Shown here piece by piece: positions 7,616-13,981 of a stretch of DNA of 13,981 nt. Made by a program: the position numbers and the translations under genes. The DNA is taken from assembly GCA_030044485.1 (NCBI GenBank), contig JASHVQ010000071.1, forward strand, positions 1 to 13,981. Direction: 5' to 3'. This DNA comes from Methylovirgula sp. (GTDB lineage Bacteria; Pseudomonadota; Alphaproteobacteria; Rhizobiales; Beijerinckiaceae). The notes under the pieces are model-generated. The model saw nothing but the letters and a program-made list of their open reading frames with translations, ran no database searches and was not told the DNA's origin. Within the stretch, counting starts at the first letter, position 1, and each line of letters starts with the position of its first letter.

Positions 7616-7617
7616 CC

Positions 7618-7637
7618 GCAGTGCAATCTCGCACTGC
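7618..7637 (+). promoter_or_regulatory. Inverted repeat at the predicted transcription start: operator or leader hairpin
   Basis: GCAGTGC (7618–7624) and GCACTGC (7631–7637) are perfect 7-bp arms around AATCTC. The repeat begins two bases after the -10 box and covers the predicted start site. That is the position of a repressor operator; as RNA it could form a hairpin at the very 5' end of the leader and slow decay. The Shine-Dalgarno lies ten bases beyond it. Confidence 0.4.
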
Positions 7638-7657
7638 ACAATCAGATGGAGATCTTG

Positions 7658-8068
7658 ATGCCCAAGCATCCCGTTTCCACGATTTTGAGTCTTCTTGCCC
7701 TGTCCGCCGCGCCTTTCGTCCTCTCTCCAGTCCCCCGCGCCTTTGCCGCCGACGCGCTCTCCGTCGCCGACACCGACAAGGACGGCTCGATCGATAAAGC
7801 CGAGCTCGACGCCGCAGCGGGCGCCCAATTCGATAAGCTCGACAAGGATAAGGATGGCACGCTCACCAAGGCCGAAGTCGGCAAACGCTTGAGCAAGGCG
7901 GATTTCGCCGCCGCCGACACCGACAATGACAAGACCTTGAGCAAGGACGAATATACGGCAGCGGCCGAAAAGGACTTTGCCGCCGCCGATGCCGACAATG
8001 ACGGTAAGGTCGAGGCCAAGGAGTTGAAGAGCAAGGCGGGTTTGGCGCTCTCCAAGCTCATTAAGTAA
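7658..8068 (+). CDS. Exported four-EF-hand protein with lanmodulin-like architecture
   Basis: I start at the ATG at 7658 because GGAG (7648–7651) lies six bases upstream; starts further up overlap the promoter and inverted repeat. The 136-residue product opens with a signal peptide ending near AFA (residue 30), so it acts in the periplasm. Four EF loops follow: D38–E49 (DTDKDGSIDKAE), D62–E73, D87–E98 and D111–E122, each with acidic residues at 1, 3 and 5 and Glu at 12. Loop starts are 24, 25 and 24 residues apart, as in lanmodulin, and the FDKLD linker and C-terminal tail (AGLALSKLIK) resemble it too. Differences from lanmodulin: position 2 is T, K, T and A rather than Pro; position 9 is D, T, S and E; loop 3 has K92 in place of Gly. 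Metal binding is near certain; which metal is open. An ordinary calsymin-like calcium protein is the alternative. Confidence 0.85.
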   Translation: MPKHPVSTILSLLALSAAPFVLSPVPRAFAADALSVADTDKDGSIDKAELDAAAGAQFDKLDKDKDGTLTKAEVGKRLSKADFAAADTDNDKTLSKDEYTAAAEKDFAAADADNDGKVEAKELKSKAGLALSKLIK

Positions 8069-8077
8069 ACTCGGTGA

Positions 8078-8094
8078 TTGCCCCATTGGGGCAA
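8078..8094 (+). terminator. Stem-loop after the EF-hand gene
   Basis: TTGCCCC and GGGGCAA form a perfect 7-bp stem around ATT, beginning ten bases after the stop codon. The sequence after it is CGAAATC, not a U-run, so termination may be partial. The kinase gene begins 34 bases beyond and could be reached by read-through. Confidence 0.45.
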
Positions 8095-8128
8095 CGAAAT
8101 CTCAAGGCGGGCAGGTTAAGGTCCGCGC

Positions 8129-9784
<1,656 letters not shown>

Positions 9785-9819
9785 CAGGCCGTTAGGCACG
9801 CGCGGATATCTTTCGCGCC

Positions 9820-10566
9820 TCAGCCGCTCATCTTCGCCATCAGGGCGTCGGAAACCTCGAAATTGGCATAGACGTTCTGCACGTCGTCGTTGTCGTCGAG
9901 CGAATCCATGAGGCGCAGGATTTTCTCGCCGGTCTCGTCGTCGACCGCGATCGTCGTCTGCGGCTTCCAGACGAACCCCACCTTGCGCGGCTCGCCGAAT
10001 TTCGCTTCGAGCGCCTGCGCCACGTCGCGCATCGCGGAAAGTGTGGTGGTGATCTCGTGTCCTTCCGGCGTCGAGACGACATCTTCCGCGCCGGCCTCGA
10101 TCGCCGCATCGAGCATGGCTTCTTCGGAAGCTGCCTTCGCCTCGAATTCGATTCCGCCGACATGATCGAACATGAACGAGACGGCGCCCGTTTCGGCGAG
10201 CGAACCGCCGGCCTTGGCGAAATAGGAGCGTATCTCGCCGGCGGTTCGGTTGCGGTTGTCGGTCAAGGCTTCGACGATCACCGCGACGCCGCCCGGCGCA
10301 TAGCCCTCGTAGCGCACTTCGTCGTAATTCTCGGCGTCGGCGCCGGCGGCCTTCTTGATCGCCCGCTCGATATTGTCCTTCGGCATATTTTCGGCGCGCG
10401 CCGCGATGATCGCCGCCCGCAGCCGCGCATTCATGCCGGGATCGGGCAGGCCGAGCTTGGCGGCAACCGTGATCTCGCGCGCCAATTTGGAGAAGAGCTT
10501 GGAGCGGATCGCATCCTGCTTGCCCTTCTTGTGCATGATGTTCTTGAACTGACTATGCCCGGCCAT
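9820..10566 (-). CDS. yebC: YebC/TACO1 family protein
   Basis: The 248-residue product begins [19 protein letters not shown] and contains [25 protein letters not shown] and [10 protein letters not shown], the signature blocks of YebC/TACO1. The length is typical. Older annotation calls it a transcriptional regulator; newer work on bacterial and mitochondrial members points to a ribosome-associated factor that helps translation through stall-prone, proline-rich stretches. In many proteobacteria yebC precedes ruvCAB, but here it follows a membrane-protein gene and is the last gene on its strand, ending 35 bases from the facing kinase gene. GGGA about seven bases before the ATG is a fair ribosome site. 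Identification is very secure. Confidence 0.96.
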   Translation of the reverse strand: MAGHSQFKNIMHKKGKQDAIRSKLFSKLAREITVAAKLGLPDPGMNARLRAAIIAARAENMPKDNIERAIKKAAGADAENYDEVRYEGYAPGGVAVIVEALTDNRNRTAGEIRSYFAKAGGSLAETGAVSFMFDHVGGIEFEAKAASEEAMLDAAIEAGAEDVVSTPEGHEITTTLSAMRDVAQALEAKFGEPRKVGFVWKPQTTIAVDDETGEKILRLMDSLDDNDDVQNVYANFEVSDALMAKMSG

Positions 10567-10654
10567 GCCTTGTCCCGATGTCTCGCTTTCTCCGGCGCCG
10601 AAGCGCCGAAGGTCTATAGTCCGCAGAATCGCGAAAATAAAGGAAGGCCGCCGG

Positions 10655-11290
10655 TCAGGTGGGCGGGGCGCCCGAGCTTACGGCGGCGCGGTGCTCGCGC
10701 CGCGCCGCGCTCCAGACGTCATGGGCGGAATCGGCATTGAGCGCCGCGATCCCAAGGCCGACCACAACGTCCGGCCAGATGCTCGGCCAGAGCGCGGTCA
10801 AGCCGCCCGCCGCCACGATTGCCACATTGGCCAGCACGTCGTTGCGCGCCGAAAGGAAGGCGGCGCGCGTCAGACTGCCGGCCCGGTTGCGCACTCGCGC
10901 CAGAAGCAAAGCGCAGGTGATGTTGACGGCAAAAGCCGCAAGACCCGTGGCGCTGAGCCCAATGGGCGGCGGGACGAGCGGCACCTTGGACGTGAATTTA
11001 TGGATAAGTGCCAGGATCATGGCGAGGGCGGGGACGAGAAGCAGGCCGGCGAGCCCCATGCCGAGGCGGGCGCGGACGCGCGGCGAGAAGCGCAGCGCCG
11101 CCAGGACCAGCGCGCTCATCGCCATGTCTTCGAGAAAGTCGACGCTGTCGGCAAAGAGCGACACGGAATCGATGAGGGCGGCGATGGCGAATTCGACGCA
11201 AAAGGAAACGACGTTCAAAAGAACGACGAGCCGCAAGGTGCCGATGAAGCGGCGGTCGGTCGGCAGCGACAGCGCATCGTCATCGTCCAT
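10655..11290 (-). CDS. CDF (cation diffusion facilitator)-like membrane protein, short form
   Basis: The 211-residue protein has about five or six membrane segments. The second contains [14 protein letters not shown], which lines up with the CDF signature (S-x-x-LLAD-x-x-H-x-x-x-D), but with D51 and D55 where zinc transporters have His and Asp. A later segment, [13 protein letters not shown], matches the second metal-site helix, with D151 and N155 replacing HxxxD. CDF proteins export divalent metals using proton exchange, but the cytoplasmic C-terminal domain is absent: only about 25 residues follow the last hydrophobic segment. The start codon lies three bases after the YmdB-type stop, so the two are probably translationally coupled. 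Transport is plausible; the metal cannot be predicted, and loss of transport function is possible. Confidence 0.72.
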   Translation of the reverse strand: MDDDDALSLPTDRRFIGTLRLVVLLNVVSFCVEFAIAALIDSVSLFADSVDFLEDMAMSALVLAALRFSPRVRARLGMGLAGLLLVPALAMILALIHKFTSKVPLVPPPIGLSATGLAAFAVNITCALLLARVRNRAGSLTRAAFLSARNDVLANVAIVAAGGLTALWPSIWPDVVVGLGIAALNADSAHDVWSAARREHRAAVSSGAPPT

Positions 11291-11293
11291 TGG

Positions 11294-12112
11294 CTAATCC
11301 CAAAAATCCGGGCGCGCCGGCGAGAGCACGCCGCCGATCCGGACGGGGGCGATTCTCAAGGCCAGGCCGCGCACGTCGGTCTCGACCGCGACGCCGCAGA
11401 GGGTCGCTTCGCCGCCCGCCGGCTCCATGCGCAGGCCGGGCGTCTTCCGGGTGAAGCGGCGGATCGGCTCCTCGATCTCCATGCCGATCACCGAATTATA
11501 GTCGCCGCTCATGCCGACGTCGGTGATGAGCGCCGTACCTTGCGGCAGGATGCGGTGATCGGCGGTCGGCACATGCGTATGCGTGCCGACGACGAGCGAG
11601 GCGCGGCCGTCGACGAAATATGCGAACGCCTGTTTTTCGCTCGACGCTTCGGCGTGGAAATCGATCACCGCCGCATCGCAGCCTGCGCCGAGCGGACAGG
11701 CGGCAAGCTCCTGCGCGCCGGCCGCGAAAGGATCGTCGAGAGCATCCATGAAAATCCGCCCGAGGAGATTGACGACGAGCACGCGCCCACCGTTTGCCGT
11801 CTCGAGCAGCGTCGCGCCTGCGCCGGGCGTGCCGCACGGATAGTTGAGCGGACGGATCAGCCGCGGCTGATGCGCGATGAAGCTCAGCGCCTCGCGCTGG
11901 TCGAAGGCGTGATTGCCGAGGGTGACGCAATCGGCGCCGGCGTCGAGCAAATCGGCGAGGATCGGCTCGGTGATGCCGAACCCGCCAGCGGCATTCTCGC
12001 CATTGACGATGACGCAGTCGAGCCGCCACGCCTGCCGCAGTTTCGGCAGGTGTTCGGAAAGGACGACGCGCCCGGAGCGCCCGACAATGTCGCCGATGAA
12101 CAGAAGCCGCAT
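11294..12112 (-). CDS. YmdB-type (TIGR00282) metallophosphoesterase
   Basis: The 272-residue protein carries the binuclear-metal phosphoesterase residues of the YmdB family at familiar positions. D8 is in FIGDIVGRSGR, E39 and N40 in NGENAAGGFGI, N67 and H68 in TLGNHAFDQ, H153 in DFHAEASSEK, and H178 and H180 in GTHTHVPTAD. The Bacillus homologue hydrolyses 2',3'-cyclic nucleotides and influences RNA turnover and biofilm genes; the alphaproteobacterial role is not established. It lies downstream of 5-FCL and DUF486 genes on the same strand, a neighbourhood I recall as common in alphaproteobacteria, and its stop almost touches the next start codon. Its own ribosome site is weak, consistent with translation as part of an operon. 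Confidence 0.92.
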   Translation of the reverse strand: MRLLFIGDIVGRSGRVVLSEHLPKLRQAWRLDCVIVNGENAAGGFGITEPILADLLDAGADCVTLGNHAFDQREALSFIAHQPRLIRPLNYPCGTPGAGATLLETANGGRVLVVNLLGRIFMDALDDPFAAGAQELAACPLGAGCDAAVIDFHAEASSEKQAFAYFVDGRASLVVGTHTHVPTADHRILPQGTALITDVGMSGDYNSVIGMEIEEPIRRFTRKTPGLRMEPAGGEATLCGVAVETDVRGLALRIAPVRIGGVLSPARPDFWD

Positions 12113-12169
12113 CCAGGTACCCGCGCTACGAGGCAGGCAGCATAGGCTCTGCCGAGCGGGAATGCCAAG

Positions 12170-12535
12170 CTAGCTCGCCGATTGGCCGATCGGGCCTATG
12201 AACACGAAAAACGCGCCGAGCGCGATGAATGCGAATCCCAGCGCATGATTGATTGTCAGGCGCTGCCCGAGATAGGCCACCGAAAACACCGCGAAGACCG
12301 AAAGCGTGATGACCTCCTGGATCGCCTTCAACTCGGCGCCAGAGTAGACATAGCTGCCCATGCGATTCGCCGGAACTGCCAGGCAATATTCGAAAAATGC
12401 AATCGTCCAGCTAATCAGAATAACGGCAAAGAGCGGCCGGTCGCGGAATTTCAGATGCCAGTACCACGCCGTCGTCATGAAGACGTTGGAGCAGACTAGC
12501 AACAAAACCGGGATCAAACGGGCGACGACTGGCAT
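12170..12535 (-). CDS. DUF486 family small membrane protein (DMT superfamily)
   Basis: The 121-residue protein has four hydrophobic segments. Conserved features of DUF486 are visible: FMTTAWYWHLKF after the first segment, ISWTIAFFEYCLAVPANRMGS in the second, and LKAIQEVITLSVFAVFSV leading into the third. These small four-helix proteins belong to the drug/metabolite transporter superfamily and probably work as dimers in the inner membrane; no substrate is established. The start at 12533–12535 is backed by GAGGGA about six to eight bases upstream. It lies between 5-FCL and the YmdB-type gene, 57 bases before the latter, so it may share their transcript. Confidence 0.88.
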   Translation of the reverse strand: MPVVARLIPVLLLVCSNVFMTTAWYWHLKFRDRPLFAVILISWTIAFFEYCLAVPANRMGSYVYSGAELKAIQEVITLSVFAVFSVAYLGQRLTINHALGFAFIALGAFFVFIGPIGQSAS

Positions 12536-12596
12536 GAGCTTCCCTCTTAGTTCTGTCCAACCTCATCCGGCGTGAGAGATCTATCGCATCACGGCG

Positions 12597-13169
12597 CTAC
12601 GCGCAGGCGATCCATTCGCGTTCGGTCAGCACGTAATCGAGTTTTTCGTCATAGGGCTCGCTTGGGATCTCCGGCAGTTCCTGCACGCCATAGGCGAGGC
12701 CGACGGCGATGACGGGACGCATCGCTCGCAGCCGTTTGAGGGTGCGGTCGTAGAAGCCGGCGCCATAGCCGAGCCGATTGCCGCGCCGGTCGAACCCGGC
12801 GAGCGGAACGAAGAGCAGATCGGGAAAAACCTCGGCGCCGTCGCGAGGCTCTTGAATGCCCCATTTGGCCTCGGCGAGCGGCGCGCCTTTCGTCCAGAGC
12901 CGGAAGAGAAGCGGCGCGCCGCGGCCGACCATCACCGGGAGCGCCGTGGCCACGCCATGCGCGGCAAGCTTGTCGAGGAGCGGAAAGGTCGAGGCCTCGT
13001 CGTTGATCGACCAATAGGCCGCGGCGATCTTCGTGTCCTGCTCGACGGCGAAGGCAGTGCCGACGGCGCCGAGATGCCGCGCGAAGGCCCGCGACTCGGG
13101 CTGCGTCACCCGCGCGCGCCGCGCCAGCACGTCGCGACGCAAGGCGGCTTTGGCGGAAATCGCGTCCAT
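12597..13169 (-). CDS. 5-formyltetrahydrofolate cyclo-ligase
   Basis: The 190-residue protein has family features in order: the N-terminal KAALRRDVLARR helix, FRLW in the middle, WGIQEP at 103–108, and the C-terminal ATP/folate motif GFDRRGNRLGYGAGFYDR at 125–142. The enzyme uses ATP to convert 5-formyl- to 5,10-methenyltetrahydrofolate, returning a stalled folate to one-carbon metabolism. In many proteobacteria this gene (ygfA/fau) lies directly downstream of 6S RNA, and a 6S candidate is present here 25 bases upstream on the same strand. No clear Shine-Dalgarno precedes the ATG, so translation may depend on the processed leader, or the true start may be slightly different. Family assignment is very secure. 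Confidence 0.95.
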   Translation of the reverse strand: MDAISAKAALRRDVLARRARVTQPESRAFARHLGAVGTAFAVEQDTKIAAAYWSINDEASTFPLLDKLAAHGVATALPVMVGRGAPLLFRLWTKGAPLAEAKWGIQEPRDGAEVFPDLLFVPLAGFDRRGNRLGYGAGFYDRTLKRLRAMRPVIAVGLAYGVQELPEIPSEPYDEKLDYVLTEREWIACA

Positions 13170-13194
13170 GAATTCGGTGGGAAGAGGGCGAGGC

Positions 13195-13345
13195 GCGGGG
13201 CCGCGATGGCCGTGGGATTGTGATCCCGGGAACCTACACAGTAGGTGGGCGCCGTATGTCCAAGCCCACGGGCAAGGTCAGGGACAGCTCCCTTCGAGAT
13301 CGATAAGGCCCCGGGGAATGCGTCCCACGCACCCCGCAGCTCCGC
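13195..13345 (-). ncRNA. ssrS: Candidate 6S RNA
   Basis: 6S RNA binds sigma-70 RNA polymerase and, in many proteobacteria, sits just upstream of the 5-FCL gene, as here. On the minus strand a long closing stem brackets about 143 bases: GCGGGG (13337–13332) with CCCCGC (13200–13195), GCG with CGC, then TGGGA (13327–13323) with TCCCA (13217–13213). Further in, CCCCGGGG pairs with CCCGGG, and apical hairpins follow (GTGGGC with GCCCAC; ACCTAC-TGT-GTAGGT). The segment AGCTGTCCCTGACC resembles the conserved 5' region of E. coli 6S (CAGTCCCCTGAGCC). A TAGATT box at 13357–13352 could be its -10. The exact ends are uncertain; a 5-FCL leader element is the alternative. Confidence 0.7.
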
Positions 13346-13377
13346 TTCGCCAATCTAGGGCGCATGCGGGGCGATTG

Positions 13378-13869
13378 CTAGAGGGAGCCGCTTGGGCCCA
13401 GCCAGTGCATCCGCCAAGTCTTCAGCCCCGATCGCGGATTGACGCCGGCCTGCCGCCGTTCAAATCCGGCTTTCTCATAGAAGCGCAGCGCGCGCGGATT
13501 GTCGGCGTTGACGTCGAGCGCGAGGCCGCTCGGACAAAGGCCTTTGGCCGCATCGACGAGCCGCAGGCCGATGCCTGCGCCGAAGAACTCGGGCCGAACG
13601 GCAATCTGTTCGAGAATGCCGCGCTGGCGGTTGAGCAGCATGAAGCCCAAGAGACGCGCACCGTCGAAGGCGCAGATCGTCTCCGCGCCTTGCGCCTCCA
13701 GAGTCGTGACGTAGCCGCAAAACCAATCCCGCCGCGCGGCGAAATCTATGCTCGGCATCACGGCCTGCCAGCTCGCCGCCCAAAGAGCGGCGAGCGCGTC
13801 GAGATCCGTGCCGCGCGGCGCCAGGCGGACGTAGGGCGCGTGCCGAATCTCGCCTCGCACTCCGGTCAT
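13378..13869 (-). CDS. GNAT family N-acetyltransferase
   Basis: The 163-residue protein shows the GNAT acetyl-CoA site: the beta strand LEQIAVRPEF (86–95), the pyrophosphate loop FGAGIGLRL (96–104), then LALDVNADNPRALRFYEKAGF (116–136), which is the usual end of the fold. GNAT enzymes transfer acetyl from acetyl-CoA to amines; the substrate (small molecule, peptide or protein N-terminus) cannot be told. The ATG at 13867–13869 has GGGA about nine bases upstream. Its stop lies some 30 bases before the likely 6S start, so the 6S promoter would overlap its 3' end. It is divergent from the partial gene at the right edge. Confidence 0.88.
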   Translation of the reverse strand: MTGVRGEIRHAPYVRLAPRGTDLDALAALWAASWQAVMPSIDFAARRDWFCGYVTTLEAQGAETICAFDGARLLGFMLLNRQRGILEQIAVRPEFFGAGIGLRLVDAAKGLCPSGLALDVNADNPRALRFYEKAGFERRQAGVNPRSGLKTWRMHWLGPSGSL

Positions 13870-13911
13870 GGCGCAATTCCCATGCGCGGCTCCGTGCTCT
13901 AAGAACCGGGA

Positions 13912-13981
13912 ATGAATGAGACCACGCCGCCTTCGCCCTCACAAGTCCCGCATCCCGCCATTCGCCGCCTCGTGCTTGCCG
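13912..13981 (+). CDS. Start of an unidentified gene (3' end outside window)
   Basis: From the ATG at 13912 an open frame runs to the window edge and gives 23 residues, MNETTPPSPSQVPHPAIRRL..., a Pro/Ser-rich hydrophilic leader followed by the beginning of a hydrophobic stretch (LVLA). That would suit a membrane protein, but this is too little to identify a family. A second ATG at 13916 in another frame gives an Arg-rich peptide and looks less likely. It is divergent from the GNAT gene with a 42-base gap. Confidence 0.4.
   Translation, partial: MNETTPPSPSQVPHPAIRRLVLA

Noticed and set aside
9785..9819. A shared terminator between the convergent kinase and yebC genes
   Set aside because: GCGCG and CGCGC can pair, but the stem is short and imperfect with no U-run on either strand.
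10565..12145. A 526-codon open frame on the plus strand across yebC, the CDF-like and YmdB-type genes
   Set aside because: It runs antisense to three recognisable genes and its product is low-complexity Arg/Asp/Gly-rich, a composition artefact.

Overview
The window is about 14 kb of high-GC, gene-dense chromosome. It most resembles a Rhizobiales-type alphaproteobacterium that makes hopanoids, possibly a Beijerinckiaceae/Methylocystaceae-like methylotroph. The order is suggested by the HpnN-type hopanoid transporter, the ssrS–5-FCL arrangement and a lanmodulin-like protein. The genus is inference. I see no insertion sequence, phage gene, CRISPR array, tRNA or rRNA, so this looks like ordinary core chromosome with a few lineage-specific genes.

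Layout: (1) 1–1314, the 3' half of hpnN, running off the left edge. (2) 1271–2187, minus strand, bfd then bfr: iron storage and its release partner, with a terminator-like hairpin between them; bfr overlaps the end of hpnN tail to tail. (3) 2461–4449, plus strand, an ExaC/AldB-type aldehyde dehydrogenase and its usual DUF779 partner, separated by a perfect 11-bp inverted repeat. (4) 4462–5682, minus strand, a polytopic membrane protein resembling O-antigen ligases. (5) 5916–7454, plus strand, comM (YifB), an AAA+ protein linked to branch migration during natural transformation. (6) 7658–8068, plus strand, a small exported protein with four EF-hand loops. (7) 8129–9784, plus strand, a hybrid histidine kinase. 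(8) 9820–13869, all minus strand, reading leftward: a GNAT acetyltransferase, a 6S RNA candidate, 5-formyltetrahydrofolate cyclo-ligase, a DUF486 membrane protein, a YmdB-type phosphodiesterase, a CDF-like membrane protein and YebC. (9) 13912–end, plus strand, the first codons of an unidentified gene.

The most interesting item is the EF-hand protein. Its signal peptide, size, loop spacing (24, 25 and 24 residues between loop starts), linkers and C-terminal tail match lanmodulin, the lanthanide-binding protein of methylotrophs. It lacks the proline that lanmodulin carries at position 2 of every loop, loop 3 has Lys where EF-hands have Gly, and position 9 is Asp in only one loop. It therefore looks like a lanmodulin-scaffold protein with a different or relaxed metal preference. 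It has its own good promoter with an inverted repeat at the predicted transcription start, and a hybrid histidine kinase lies directly downstream.

Several genes touch metal or C1 handling (bfd/bfr, the EF-hand protein, the CDF-like protein, aldehyde dehydrogenase, 5-FCL), but nothing in the sequence ties them into one pathway. The window is better read as several independent transcription units.
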